Assembly (NCBI RefSeq): GCF_932276165.1 | Contig: NC_064006.1 | Span: forward strand, 5,842,501 to 5,906,500 | Source of the DNA: Plutella xylostella | Taxonomy: Eukaryota; Arthropoda; Insecta; Lepidoptera; Plutellidae | DNA length: 64,000 nt | Direction: 5' to 3' | Translations under genes and position numbers: made by a program | Part shown: positions 1 through 10,325 of the stretch, one piece after another | Layout of the letters: every line of letters begins with the position of its first letter | Numbering within the stretch: position 1 is the first letter of the stretch | Notes under the pieces: model-generated | The model's input: the letters and a program-made list of their open reading frames with translations, nothing else | Database searches by the model: none | Told to the model about the DNA's origin: nothing

Positions 1-695
1 GACAAATCAGCTTTACAAACTTTCCGAGTTTACCTTTTGGGATGGAACAAAGTTAAACAGTTATCCCACACACTCGATTTTGGTAAAGTGAAAAAGTTTT
101 ATACGACGCACGCCATCTCGCGTCCCTCGCCAAAAGGTCGTCCTGTTATTATTAGTACACATTCACTCATATTTGACACAGCCCAGGGGTAAAATTGAGG
201 AAAAGTTACAATATTAGTAGTAAAAAAAGATTTATAGCCCTGGGATTTTCTAGTGTTCCCTAAATTGTTATTATACGGTCGTGGCGGTGAAAGTTAACTA
301 GGGATCTTAAAAATATATCGATTTGGTTTTTACTACATAACTTATTTCTTTATAAATAATACAGCATAAACATATAAGTATTTAGGTATGTCTCACATAA
401 TGAAAAGATAAATAACACAAAACGTGTCCGTAAGAAAAAAAGATGGTCAACCACCATCTTTTTTTTTCTTACTGAAGCTTATTACTACGACCAAAAAAGC
501 GTCGTAAGAACATGCCAATTAATTAACCTCCGCTGTAACTCAAGGAACTAAAACCCAATGCCTAGCACGGGATGCAAGACACTCACGACAACATCTTAAT
601 TCAATTTGTACAATGTGTTAGGTAAACTGCCGCCACTTTGTATATTATTTATTAACCTTAGGAATATTTACTGTAGAAAGAAATAAGATATAAAA
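1..695. other. AT-rich stretch with no recognised gene
   Basis: I see no coding region, RNA gene or familiar repeat here apart from one short hairpin. The stretch lies outside the mariner that begins just after it. Confidence 0.5.
432..470. repeat. Short A/T-tract hairpin
   Basis: An inverted repeat whose left arm ends in AAAGATGGT and whose right arm begins ACCATCTTT, with a 5-base loop. The right arm has two extra T residues in its homopolymer. It could be a MITE relic or chance. Confidence 0.5.
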
Positions 696-776
696 TATTA
701 GGTCCTTACATATGAAATTGGCGTTTTCTATAGGAGGAACATAAAGTCGTTTTTTTTTTTAATGAAATATATTAAA

Positions 777-1478
777 TTAATCAAAGTATGTACCATTGCT
801 ATGTATGCACTTTTGCCATCTCATAGGTAGTTCATTGATCCCCTTACTAAAAAAACCATTCGGGCGTGAATCAATAAAATCTTTGAAGGCGGTTTGGACT
901 GCCCCATCGGAGTTGAATTTTTTTCCTTGCAAGTAGGTAGTTATCCAAATTGTGAAAAAAATGGTAATCTGTTGGAGCAAGGTCCGGAGAGTACGGTGGA
1001 TGTCTAAGACATTCTAATTGAAGCTCCTCTAATTTGGTAGCCGTCTGTTGTGCAGTGTGTGGTCTAGCGTTGTCCTGAAGCAGCAGTGGCCTAGAGCGAT
1101 TGACCAGCCTCGGTTGTTTAGCAGCTAGCTTTTCCATCATGGTTTGCAGTTGCTGACAATAGATATCTGCCGTAATCGTCTGGCCAGATTTAAGAAAGCT
1201 GTAGTGAGCGACACCGGCACTAGTCCACCAAACACTTACAAGCAACTTTTTTTTAGTCAATTTTCGCTTAGGGCAGGATTTGGCTGGTTCGCCAGGGTTC
1301 AGCCATTGCGATGAGCGCTTCCGATTATCGTAGAGGATCCACTTTTCATCACAGGTAATGATTCGATTTAAAATTCCTTCATTATTGTGCCGGTTGAGTA
1401 ACGTAACGCAGCAGTCGACGCGCGTTTGTCGGTTTGCTTCACTCAATTCATGAGGTACCCACCTTTCAAGCTTTTTCA
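777..1478 (-). pseudogene. Mariner transposase, catalytic part (broken)
   Basis: This is the DDE catalytic half. Visible motifs are WVPHEL at the junction with the N-terminal half, CDEKW with the first aspartate, QDNARPHTA with the second, and YSPDLAPTDYH with the third. There are 34 residues between the second and third aspartates, the mariner D34D signature. The reading frame shifts at about position 940: the first frame runs into an unrelated tail, while the normal mariner C-terminus (GKKFNSDGAVQTAF, then NGFFSKG) continues in another frame to a stop at 777. Together with the LINE insertion this makes the copy inactive. The frameshift could also be a base-calling error in the assembly. Confidence 0.9.
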
Positions 1479-1514
1479 ATTCAAATTCAAATTCAAATTC
1501 AAATTCAAATTCAA
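1479..1514 (-). repeat. Tandem GAATTT tail of the LINE
   Basis: About six direct copies of a 6-base unit, reading GAATTT on the LINE's sense strand, end the element next to the target duplication. Short tandem 3' tails are known from CR1-like LINEs and are made during reverse transcription. Confidence 0.85.
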
Positions 1515-1789
1515 AATTCTTTATTTGTATAACATAGGTAGGTAGGTCTTGATTACAGTTTTTTTACAGTGTTTCTCTATGTTATGTCGTAATACGTACA
1601 AATTTTTCAATGCATATACACAAAAATATAAAATAAAATATAAAAAAATTGAATGATACAAGCAGGACATAGCATGCACAATACACATAGAAAATCACAC
1701 ATTACATTAATCAGATACAAAATAAGTTAAGTCCTAGATATCGATTTGACCAACAAATTAATCGGACTCAAAGTTAAGTTAAGTAATAA

Positions 1790-4636
1790 CTAATATTTAT
1801 ACTCCTCAAGATATTCAGAAACTTTGTAGTAATTTTTATTAATAAGGAACTTATGTAGGTGTTTTTTAAAAGTCAAAATATTTCCGATGTCACGTAGATC
1901 ATCAGGTAGCTTGTTATATATCTTGGATACCATTCCGAATATACTTTTACTAAAAAAAGCGGTTTTATGCGTTAGTGTTTTTATTTTGTTGCTGCGTCTG
2001 CTTAATTTTTCAAATAAGTGAGGATAACTTTTGACGAATATTGCTACCTCATATATATATAGGCACGGAAATGTCAAAATATTTAGATTAATAAATTGTT
2101 CTTTACAACTGTCGATCTTTCGTAGACTACATATTGCGCGTAGACACTTTTTTTGGGCTTTGAAAACGTCCTCCCTGTTTACTGAATTACCCCAGAATAT
2201 AATGCCGTATCTTAGTGTGGAAGTGACGTAGCCGTGATAGGCAGCCATGACTGCAGGTTGATTTACAATTTTGGATAATTTGAATAGGGCAAAAGCGAAC
2301 TGATTTAATTTTTTACAAACTTTACTAGCATGATTTTTCCATGTCAATTTTTTGTCAATTAAAAGTCCCAAAAATTTTGTTTCGTCTATTTCTTCAATTT
2401 TTCGTCCTGTTATATTTATATTTAAATCAATGTCAGAGTTACTATTATAAAAATTCATAAATTTAGTCTTTTCAATATTTAATGTCAATTTATTTGCAGT
2501 TAACCATTTAATTATATGTTCAAGTGTATTATTAATGTCATCTTCATAACTAATTATATTGTTTTCTGTAAAGACAACTGTGCTATCGTCTGCAAACAAA
2601 GTCATAGAATGGTGAGTGATATTTGGAAAGTCATTAATGTACATTAAAAATAGTAGAGGACCCATTACACTACCCTGTGGAACACCGTGATTTACCTCGC
2701 GTGGACTAGATTGATAGACTTTCTCAGTCTTAGTTTTTGGACATATTTTTTTAATTTCTGTTATTTGAGTTCTACCGGTTAAATACGATTTAATAAATGA
2801 AAGTGCGTTACCTCTCACTCCATATGCTTCTAATTTTTCAAGCAGGATTTCATGATTTACGAAATCAAATGCCTTCGTCAGGTCCATGTATACAGCGGAA
2901 GTGCACTTTTTACTGTCATTCTTAGACATTATATTTTGAAGGAAGTTGTAAATAGCTAAATTAATCGTTCTGTTTTTACGAAACCCGTTTTGTTCATGAG
3001 CTATAACAGACATTCTTTCAAAGTAAGAATATAGATTTTTATTCAACACTTTTTCAAATATTTTTGAGAAAATCGGTATGAGGGCTATTGGACGATAATA
3101 GTTCATGTTTTCTCTATCTTCTTTTTTGAAAACAGGAATAATGATTGAGGTTTTGAGCTCAGCTGGGAATTCTCCGTGCTCTATACACATGTTAATAATG
3201 TAACTGAGAACAGTAGATATAGCTGATGCCACGCTTTTGATCGCTTTAGTTGTTATGCTATCATACCCCGTGCTGCTACAATTTCTTAAGGATTGTATGG
3301 TAGAGTAAATTTCATCTGGTGTCGTTGGTTTAATGAATAATGAGTTGCTATGTTTGCATCTCAAAAGTGATTTATATTTATATGATTTATTATTCGATTC
3401 GATGTCACTGCTAATATTTTCATTGGTCTGGTCTACGAAGTGGTCGTTAAATTTTTGAGCTATTTCTAATGGATTCGATACAGTTTGCCCATCCACTTTA
3501 ATGTTTTCTATGGAGGATTTAGGGAGTGTACACTTATTGTCATTAATAATTTTCCAGGTAGCCTTTGATTTATTTTGTGAATTATTTATGTAGTAATTAT
3601 TTTGTGACTTTTTTGTTAGTTTTATTATTGTTTTCAGTCTTCTAGTGTATGTTTTCAATAAGGTTTTATTTCTGCAATTTGGGGATCTTCTGTATTCCCA
3701 CAACAAGTTCCTTTTCCGTTTACTACATAGTTTTATACCGTTTGATATCCATTTTGGTCTCTTTAGAACGTTTACTTTTACCTTTATGAGTGGGAAGCAC
3801 AGATCGAATATGAGCTTAAACATATTGTAGAATTCTGTAAAGGCCTCTCTTGGATCCGATATCTCGTAAATATCCGAAAAGGTAAGTTTATCGAATGCTG
3901 ATTTAAACTTTTCTATGTTATTATCAGAGAAATCTCTTTTCATTGTGTACCAAAATGGTACTGAACAAGTTTTCTTAACCGGAAACTGAACAATTTGAGC
4001 TGTATGGTCCGACAAAGACAGTTCAGAGATTTCACTTTTACATTTTCGGAAGTTATGTATGATATTATCTAAACAGGTTTTACTAATAGGACGCGTAGGC
4101 TCCCTAAATTGTATCTTAAGATTATAGTTTAATAGTAAGTTTTCAAAGCTGTGTGCTGGTGTATTATTTTTTAGTAAGTCAATGTTGAAGTCACCGCATA
4201 TGATCAACTTTTTGTCTGTATGTAGGCAATACGTGTCTAGAATATCATCAAGCGTTTTTAAGAATAGATAATATGCTTTAACAGAGTATTTTGTAGTTCT
4301 GTATATGCAAATAATATTTATATTGTGCTCTATAAGTTCAATACCGCATAATTCAACACAATCTGGAACATTGAATGTATCAATGCACTTCAGTGGCCTA
4401 CATTTATGAATGTTTTTTACGAGTATACAAGTGCCACCATGTCTAGTATCCCTTGAAGACATTGCAGCAAGCTTAAAGTTAGGAATAACAAGTTGATGAG
4501 TGTCCTCATCTAGCATATTGTGTTCAGTTATACAGAGAACATCTACTGTAGTTCCTTTTTGAGCTAATTCGTCTATATTTACTGATAATAAGTCCGATTT
4601 ACTTATTAGACCATCGATATTTTGGTGTAGTTGCAC
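1790..4636 (-). CDS. LINE ORF2: APE endonuclease and reverse transcriptase
   Basis: An uninterrupted frame of about 948 codons. It carries an apurinic-type endonuclease (ITEHN near residue 37, GDFNID near 148, SDH near 210), then a reverse transcriptase with NYYRPIALI, VYMDLTKAFD, GVPQGSVMGP and the FADD active site, and a C-terminal thumb region. The frame has no ATG near its beginning; the first methionine falls after the first endonuclease strand (residue about 40), so an independent start would delete part of the nuclease. Upstream the frame is open back to the T7 run in the end of ORF1, so a fusion by -1 frameshifting is plausible. The role is target-primed reverse transcription of the element's own RNA at the nicked chromosome. 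Confidence 0.92.
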   Translation of the reverse strand: MQLHQNIDGLISKSDLLSVNIDELAQKGTTVDVLCITEHNMLDEDTHQLVIPNFKLAAMSSRDTRHGGTCILVKNIHKCRPLKCIDTFNVPDCVELCGIELIEHNINIICIYRTTKYSVKAYYLFLKTLDDILDTYCLHTDKKLIICGDFNIDLLKNNTPAHSFENLLLNYNLKIQFREPTRPISKTCLDNIIHNFRKCKSEISELSLSDHTAQIVQFPVKKTCSVPFWYTMKRDFSDNNIEKFKSAFDKLTFSDIYEISDPREAFTEFYNMFKLIFDLCFPLIKVKVNVLKRPKWISNGIKLCSKRKRNLLWEYRRSPNCRNKTLLKTYTRRLKTIIKLTKKSQNNYYINNSQNKSKATWKIINDNKCTLPKSSIENIKVDGQTVSNPLEIAQKFNDHFVDQTNENISSDIESNNKSYKYKSLLRCKHSNSLFIKPTTPDEIYSTIQSLRNCSSTGYDSITTKAIKSVASAISTVLSYIINMCIEHGEFPAELKTSIIIPVFKKEDRENMNYYRPIALIPIFSKIFEKVLNKNLYSYFERMSVIAHEQNGFRKNRTINLAIYNFLQNIMSKNDSKKCTSAVYMDLTKAFDFVNHEILLEKLEAYGVRGNALSFIKSYLTGRTQITEIKKICPKTKTEKVYQSSPREVNHGVPQGSVMGPLLFLMYINDFPNITHHSMTLFADDSTVVFTENNIISYEDDINNTLEHIIKWLTANKLTLNIEKTKFMNFYNSNSDIDLNINITGRKIEEIDETKFLGLLIDKKLTWKNHASKVCKKLNQFAFALFKLSKIVNQPAVMAAYHGYVTSTLRYGIIFWGNSVNREDVFKAQKKCLRAICSLRKIDSCKEQFINLNILTFPCLYIYEVAIFVKSYPHLFEKLSRRSNKIKTLTHKTAFFSKSIFGMVSKIYNKLPDDLRDIGNILTFKKHLHKFLINKNYYKVSEYLEEYKY

Positions 4637-4644
4637 ACATGCTA

Positions 4645-5833
4645 TTATAAACGAAAAAAATCACATTTACTATTTTGTTTTTCAGTGGTATTGTCAAGGT
4701 CAAAGTTATTAATTAGGCAATTTTGTTGTTCACACAAGTCATTGTTGTTACATATCAATGATTGTAAAAGTGTGTGTAAATCCTTAAATACTACGCTCAT
4801 GCCATTGTCATTGATCATGCCGCTGCGGCCATAGAACATATCAACATCGTAAGAGAGGTTTAGGTTAGAGTCCAGAAAATAAGCATGCTCATGTGATAAT
4901 ATATCTAAATAGAGTAATTTATTTTTATTTATTATTTTATGCATTTTGTCCACAGTTGTATGTCGGAGCACAAATAATAATGTTTGTATGCTTTAGTTTC
5001 GATAATGTTTCTCTTATGTATAGAACCAAATCTACGTAATCCCTTGTCGTCTTGAAATCACATTCACCGATTAGTAGAATGCAGAAATCGTTCATCGTGT
5101 ACCCGCTCAACTTTCTTTCGATTCCTGATAAAAGCTGGCGTGCACTGACACCGGGAGTAACATAGTGCAGTATTTCACTTTTTTCTGTAAAAGTTTGCTT
5201 CCCTATTGATAGGATGTCATTAGTTTTATTAGTACTGATTATACATATTTTTCTTTTTCTTGATTTTGGTTCTGTTGGTGTCGTTTTTGTAGGGTTCACA
5301 TGTTTGTTTTTTGTGGCATGTTTTTGACTATTTTGCGTACCGGTGCAAGGTATAGACTGTTTTTTCTCAGAATGTTCCGTCGTTTCTATATTGGATGATG
5401 ATGTACTTGCTGAAGGAATAAACTTTTTATATTTCTGCTGTTCTGTTAGTGAAGTTTTCTCAATCGGGATTTGTTTTGAAGGCGTCCCTTTCTTCTTCCT
5501 TGGAGTTAAGAGCTTATTGTTTGAGGTTTGACTAAGTTTTTTAAATATTTCATTTTCTTTCTGCAGTGTACCATTTTTTGTTTTGAGCTCTGAGTTTTCG
5601 AGGTTAAGATTGCATATTTCTTTGTGTGCCATCTCCAATTCTAAGGTGAGGCGTTGGTTTTTTTCTCTTAGTTCTTTCAATTGTTCATCTTCATCATCCG
5701 ATAATGTTGGTAAACTTTGAGCAGTGCCATCTAGAGTAATCTTTGAGCTATTTATTGATTCGTCTCTTTCATTTGTCTGTGACTCCGATAGAGGGCGTCG
5801 GCGTCGGAAAGTAATTGTATCCATGAAACTCAT
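4645..5833 (-). pseudogene. LINE ORF1 with coiled coil and esterase-like domain, frame broken once
   Basis: ORF1 starts at a true ATG at 5833. The N-terminal third is acidic and then forms leucine/glutamate heptads (about residues 45-100), a likely coiled coil for oligomerisation. A basic middle follows, then a C-terminal fold with LLIGECDF and IIICAPTYN strands like the SGNH/GDSL hydrolases seen in CR1-type ORF1 proteins. The frame stops at 4937, but the rest of the domain (YLDILSHEHAYFLD, later GMINDNGMSVV) continues in another frame to 4645. The switch lies in an AAAA run, so one extra base, or a base-calling error, explains it. ORF1 proteins bind the element RNA. The esterase role is not settled. 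Confidence 0.8.
4654..4660 (-). promoter_or_regulatory. Candidate -1 ribosomal frameshift site between ORF1 and ORF2
   Basis: On the sense strand the end of ORF1 reads GAT TTT TTT CGT, that is a T TTT TTT heptamer in the phase required for simultaneous -1 slippage. Slipping one base back enters the ORF2 frame directly (TCG TTT ATA ATA), bypassing the ORF1 stops TAA TAG just downstream. ORF2 has no usable ATG. I did not identify a downstream pseudoknot. Termination and reinitiation is the alternative. Confidence 0.5.
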
Positions 5834-5852
5834 ATTTCTCGTTATTTAGAAT

Positions 5853-6030
5853 ATTTTACTGTCTTTTTGTCTTTTTCGGGGATTTGAACCTTGTAACGGC
5901 GTAATGGATGTTCAATTGAATTAATATAGTTTGTTATTAATTACAAAAAGACAAGTCCAGTCTCAGGTCTCGATCCTGCGACCATCAGGTTCAACGTATA
6001 TCTGGCGCCTTATCCGCTGCACCATAGAAA
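5853..6030 (-). promoter_or_regulatory. tRNA-like pol III box elements in the LINE 5' leader
   Basis: Read on the minus strand there is an A-box-like TGGTGCAGCGG (about 6010) followed at tRNA-like spacing by GGATCGAGACC, resembling a B box, and further on by a second perfect-looking B box, GGTTCAAATCC (about 5885). This may be a tRNA-derived SINE or tRNA relic lodged in the leader, or an internal pol III promoter. No complete cloverleaf is obvious. Confidence 0.4.
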
Positions 6031-6458
6031 CATTAGATGATGTAGTGAAAATTACAATCTTGTTCTTGCATTTGTACTTATGTTTGCGATAATGAACGTT
6101 AATGGACTTTGAACCGAAGACACCGAACACAAAATTAACTAACACTTTTGCATTCATTCACTGTTTTAAATTGCTTTAGATTAACAGTTAAAACACTCAC
6201 TTTACAGTAATTGTGCCTTTAGCAAACCATTATGAAGATTTTAGCTAATAAATCACTGATTGTTATTGCTCACTTGTTTTTGTTTTTTTATATAGAAACT
6301 GTGGGATATATATCTTGCAAACACTATCACTTATTATTTATATGGCAATAAATGATTTTCAATAACTTTTACTGGGATTAATGATGTTTTTATAATTAAA
6401 ATTATTGTTTACAAAGACTGACGTAAAAAGTTCAACTTGCTCGTAGGACGGTGGCGCC

Positions 6459-6788
6459 CTTTTTCACCTTCCTAATTTGCTTCAAGTGGATTAGAATAGT
6501 TTTATCACTAACACCGGAGCCTGCAGCTAACTCGGACGTGGTTTGCGATGGATCCGCTTCCACAATAGCCTTCAATTCTTCATTATCAACTTTGGTCTCC
6601 GGCCGTCCACGAGGCTTGTTCTGCAGGTCGAAATTTCCAGAACGAAAACGTTGGAACCAAAAACGCACTGTGTTTTCTTTTGCGACACCGTCACCATACA
6701 CATCATAAATCCTTCGAGCCGTTTCTGCAGCACTGGTGCCACGGTGGAACTCATACTCGTAAATAACGCGATATTTCAAGTTTTCCAT
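6459..6788 (-). pseudogene. Mariner transposase, N-terminal DNA-binding part
   Basis: The N-terminal part of the same transposase starts at an ATG at 6788 and shows the paired helix-turn-helix region: TSAAETARRIYDVYGDG, then GRPETKVDNEELKAIVEADP, ending HLKQIRKVKK. The natural continuation (the LERWVPHEL segment) lies almost 5 kb away on the other side of the LINE. Eight bases, CTTTTTCA on the plus strand, occur at both breakpoints (1471-1478 and 6459-6466) and are the LINE's target duplication. Confidence 0.9.
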
Positions 6789-7021
6789 TTTGTAAACAGA
6801 GTGACACAAAGAAAAAAACAAAAGAAGAAAAAACAAATGAATTAGGGGGTTTGAAACACAAATGCATGAGTAAATAGCTGTATGAATTTGAATTTTGAAT
6901 TCCTAACCATAAAGGTAATATTTGAGATCAAAGTGGCCAGTACGACAAAACGCCAATTTCATATGTAAGGACCTAATAATTATAAATCTGGTGAGCTCTC
7001 CAAGGCAAGGATAGAGTAAGT

Positions 7022-9436
7022 TTGAAAAGAGTACCTAATAAACCAGTGATTTTGATAGACAGGAATTTGGTGGAGTCAGAATTAAAAGATATTCTGGCAG
7101 ACACCAAGCATAGACCTCATTTTCTATCATATTCAGATCGTGTCTTCAGAGTAGCAGCCAGGAGAAACAGCACCATACCCCGCCCCGACCCGCAATCAAT
7201 ACCAGTATTTCAAGCCTCAGTCACAACCATCACAGCACCACCACAAGCAACTCCTAAAGAAACAGCAACACATCAGCTGTTGGATTGTGGAGAAAAAGGA
7301 GAAGCTAGACTAAGACTCCGAAGCGTGGCTCTGTTCATGGACGGAAGCAGTGAAAGACTTGGCATCAGCTTCTGTATCTCAGGGGCGCGAAAGAGCGTGG
7401 CCATATCACCCGGCCTAGCCTCTCTCCTAAATGGGAGCACATCGAAGGCTACCATGAAGCGTAAAGCCTACGACGCATTGCCAGTAACCCTAGTGGGAAA
7501 TCAGCCCTGCAGACTAGTGCGATGGCGTAACAAGACCATCGCACTATTCGAGTGGGCCGACGACACCCCGTTCGTTCAGGCATGCTCATGGCTCAGTAAG
7601 CTTGGAGAGATAGCGCTAGACAGTAACGTCCCCAGGATAATAAGCGTAGACGCAATGGTGATCGAGTATAGGAAAGGCGAAATTGTTGACCAGCTGGGTT
7701 GCCTAAAAGCCTCAAAACATCATGAAATAGTGGTGTACGAGGACAGAGGCGAAGATCTAAGCTTTCTCAAAGGTCATATACTTGCGAGGGGCATTGACAA
7801 CTGCCACCAACAAGCCGAATACTTGGTCACCGGATCTGAACGCCTACAGGAGAGGATGACCGCTGGGGCTGTCGCCGCTTCAGAACAACGGAACATGGAA
7901 AGGAGGATGCACAATTTAACATCGCAAGGGCGTGTCCAAGGGTTCCTCCAGGCTTTTAAAGCAGCTGCCTCAAGCCTTATAGGAAAACCACAGAGGACAC
8001 CCGAGAGGCGCCAAATCTCCAGAGAACCTAAAACTGGAATAAGGCTTGCCCAGAGGAAAATTACTCGAGCGGATATGGGCCAGGTGGTCCCACCGAAGCT
8101 GAAAACAGCTACCACCTCAAACGACCATCTAGAGAATGCCGCCATCGAATTTATGGCAATTACAACCGCCACAAAGCAGGTAAATCTCTTGTCCTGCAAA
8201 ACGATCATGCAGACCTACAGGCAAGAGAACGAAAGCCGGCTAAAAGTTTTACTCGAGGAGGCCGAAGCCTGCATATACGATAACAGTAGTTGCCAAGTCC
8301 TCAGAGGCAAAATGACTGGAGCGTATATGGCGGCTTATAGCGAGGAATGCGGATTCGTGCCCTGGGAACGCAATATCCCGAAACTCACTCTCCCACACAA
8401 CAACCAAATGGTGGTCGTAGCTCAGTGTACCAGGATTATGCTAGAGGTCAAAATCCTAGCAAAAGCGGAAACCATTAACGCTACCTGGAATAGCTGGACG
8501 ATGCCCACCATCGCTTGGGTGAACGGGGTACCTGGATGTGGGAAGACAACCTGGGTGGTAAATAACTTCGATGTGAGCAAAGACACCATTATCACCACGA
8601 CAACTGAGGCGGCCGTCGATATACGAAACAGGCTAGCGCATAGGATCGGGGACATGGTTAGAACTAGGGTACGTACGATGGCATCAGTCCTAGTAAACGG
8701 CTTTAGAGAACATGTCGGATGCCAACGCCTGATAATTGACGAGGCCCTGACGAACCATTTCGGGGCAATCGTAATTGCCGCCCGCCTGTCCCGTGCCAGT
8801 GATATTGCTCTAATCGGAGACATCAACCAGCTACCGTACATAGACAGAGAGAACCTATTCGAACTAAGGTACAGTCGCCCAACACTGGTAGCAAACATCA
8901 CCCAGGAGCTGTTGTGCTCATACAGAAACCCCATGGATGTTGCATACGCCCTAAGAGAAGTATACTCAGGCATATACGCAGCCACAGCGCGTATCCAATC
9001 TCTGCAGCTGAAAAGGTTTACAGACGCAGCAATTCCAAAATCCCAAACCAACACTCTATTCCTGACGCATACACAGGAAGAAAAAGAGACCCTGACCAGC
9101 CAAGGGTTTGGAGAAGGAACGGGATCACGCGTCTTAACCATACACGATGCACAGGGATTGACGTACGAATCCGTCATTATCATAAAAACAAAAGATAAAA
9201 TAAAGTTGCACGATAGCATACCTCACGCAGTAGTGGCGCTGTCGAGGCACACCTCCGCCTGCACCTACTATGCAGATGACACCGAGGACGCTATCGGCAA
9301 CCTCGCTAAAACGGCAATAACAGCACCGAAGAAACGGATCCTCGAATACAACCTAAAGATGGCAATAAAAAATCGGGACAAAGAGGTCGTTGCCCAGCAA
9401 TCAAGGCTTTTGGCAACGCAAAATGGAGCGGAATAG
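7022..9436 (+). CDS. Virus-derived superfamily 1 RNA helicase protein, 5'-truncated
   Basis: An open frame of about 804 codons. The C-terminal third is a viral helicase 1 domain: GVPGCGKT (Walker A, residues about 503-510), IIDEAL (Walker B, about 573), GDINQLPYID (motif III, about 600), HDAQGLTYE (motif V, about 707) and VALSRHT (motif VI, about 738). This arrangement is typical of alphavirus-like plant and insect RNA viruses and would unwind RNA with NTP hydrolysis. The N-terminal 480 residues match no family I recognise. The frame has no initiator: the first ATG lies about 107 codons in, and the first ten codons come from flanking DNA including the target duplication. It is therefore the end of a longer protein. 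No stop or frameshift breaks it. Confidence 0.88.
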   Translation: MKRVPNKPVILIDRNLVESELKDILADTKHRPHFLSYSDRVFRVAARRNSTIPRPDPQSIPVFQASVTTITAPPQATPKETATHQLLDCGEKGEARLRLRSVALFMDGSSERLGISFCISGARKSVAISPGLASLLNGSTSKATMKRKAYDALPVTLVGNQPCRLVRWRNKTIALFEWADDTPFVQACSWLSKLGEIALDSNVPRIISVDAMVIEYRKGEIVDQLGCLKASKHHEIVVYEDRGEDLSFLKGHILARGIDNCHQQAEYLVTGSERLQERMTAGAVAASEQRNMERRMHNLTSQGRVQGFLQAFKAAASSLIGKPQRTPERRQISREPKTGIRLAQRKITRADMGQVVPPKLKTATTSNDHLENAAIEFMAITTATKQVNLLSCKTIMQTYRQENESRLKVLLEEAEACIYDNSSCQVLRGKMTGAYMAAYSEECGFVPWERNIPKLTLPHNNQMVVVAQCTRIMLEVKILAKAETINATWNSWTMPTIAWVNGVPGCGKTTWVVNNFDVSKDTIITTTTEAAVDIRNRLAHRIGDMVRTRVRTMASVLVNGFREHVGCQRLIIDEALTNHFGAIVIAARLSRASDIALIGDINQLPYIDRENLFELRYSRPTLVANITQELLCSYRNPMDVAYALREVYSGIYAATARIQSLQLKRFTDAAIPKSQTNTLFLTHTQEEKETLTSQGFGEGTGSRVLTIHDAQGLTYESVIIIKTKDKIKLHDSIPHAVVALSRHTSACTYYADDTEDAIGNLAKTAITAPKKRILEYNLKMAIKNRDKEVVAQQSRLLATQNGAE
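7040..7053. repeat. Target-site duplication of the helicase retrocopy, upstream copy
   Basis: AAACCAGTGATTTT occurs here and again at 10852-10865, right after the poly A tail of the same unit. Fourteen bases of identity bordering a polyadenylated insert are the classic mark of LINE-mediated insertion. Up to three A residues at the tail side are ambiguous. Confidence 0.75.
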
Positions 9437-9601
9437 GAGAATTTTGATTTTAATTTTATATTGACGGCCAAACAGTATTGCATGTATTTTATAGTTTTGT
9501 TATGTATAGTATATAGCATGTATTGTATAGTTTTGATATGTAGGTATTGTATAGTATAATCATGAATTAATATTATCTGTATAAGAACTAACCAATAAAA
9601 T

Positions 9602-10325
9602 GGACAACATTTCATTTTCTTTACCCTATATTTTTATTAGCTATTCGGAAAGTTTATAGAAAATTAGTGGACCCGTATTTTTTTATTTTGTATATACATT
9701 AATTTTTGCATGTTATTTTTAACTTTAAAGTTAATTATTTTAAAACCAGAAATGAAGTCACATATTAGGCTCAATTTTTATTTTTGTCTATTGCCTGAGT
9801 CTCGAAAAAAAACATAAATGACACTGACAAGTGACATTTAAACTTTGTTTACATGCCAACCAACAAATGGGTCATTTTCAAATGACACTGATATTTCTGA
9901 TGATGGAAAGTAGGTACTTATCATGTAAAAAAATAAGCAGAAGCATTTTTTCAGCTGTGTAGGCGGTGGCATGCTCTGGGACATATTGTATAGAGGTCAT
10001 CTGTTAATAATAAATAAAAAAATGGTCAGAAAGTGTCAGAACAGAATCAATGAGAATGGCCCAAATAAACAACAACGTCACGATAAAACGTCAAATTCAA
10101 TCAAAAAGGAAAGTGACAGTTACTTTGTTTTTAAATCTATAGGCTTTGATCATCAAAATGCATCGCACCTGATGCATGACGTCATCAGCACTTTTTTACT
10201 ATTTTATGATTTTCTCGAAAATGATACATCCAAAAAATACAAAAACATTTTTTTTGTGTCCTTTAGAGCTAAATCTCGAAATGGTTTTCGATTTATAGCA
10301 GCTTTAGTTTTTTGAAATGTTGTCC
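9602..10325. mobile_element. Inverted-repeat element (MITE-like), absent from the two sister copies
   Basis: Starts GGACAACATTTC and ends with its exact complement GAAATGTTGTCC; AT lies on both sides (9600-9601 and 10326-10327). The same 3'UTR in the copies at 25.03 kb and 34.26 kb runs straight through as AATAAAATTAAGATAG, giving two empty sites that fix the boundaries. It is 724 bp with no coding capacity that I recognise. The 2-bp AT duplication does not point clearly to one superfamily. Confidence 0.85.

Larger units (their letters stand above)
1479..6458 (-). mobile_element. Nearly full-length LINE (CR1/Jockey-like) inside the mariner
   Basis: A minus-strand non-LTR retrotransposon of about 5 kb with a roughly 620-bp 5' leader, ORF1 with coiled coil and an SGNH/GDSL-like esterase domain, ORF2 with APE endonuclease and reverse transcriptase, a short 3'UTR with an AATAAA-type signal, and a tail of tandem GAATTT units instead of poly A. 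An 8-bp duplication CTTTTTCA flanks it. ORF1 with esterase and a short-repeat tail point to the CR1 group in the broad sense. The exact clade cannot be fixed without a tree. ORF2 is uninterrupted, while ORF1 has one frame change, so this copy is young but probably not autonomous. Confidence 0.88.
698..6976 (-). mobile_element. Mariner DNA transposon split by a LINE insertion
   Basis: The ends are inverted repeats of about 28 bp beginning TTAGGTCCTTACATATGAAA at the left, with its reverse complement at the right. TA dinucleotides flank both (696-697 and 6977-6978), the target duplication expected of Tc1/mariner. Removing the LINE leaves about 1.3 kb, a normal full mariner length. The transposase reads on the minus strand and is defective: the LINE splits it after the helix-turn-helix region and its end is frameshifted. 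The terminal repeat and the protein look like the cecropia subfamily, but that is a memory-based call. Confidence 0.93.

Noticed and set aside
5953..6029. Functional tRNA gene in the LINE leader
   Set aside because: A-box and B-box resemblance only; I cannot fold a full cloverleaf and it lies inside a transposon.
8422..9219. Long minus-strand open frame opposite the helicase
   Set aside because: It is the mirror of a conserved coding region and repeats unchanged opposite copy 2. No domain is visible.
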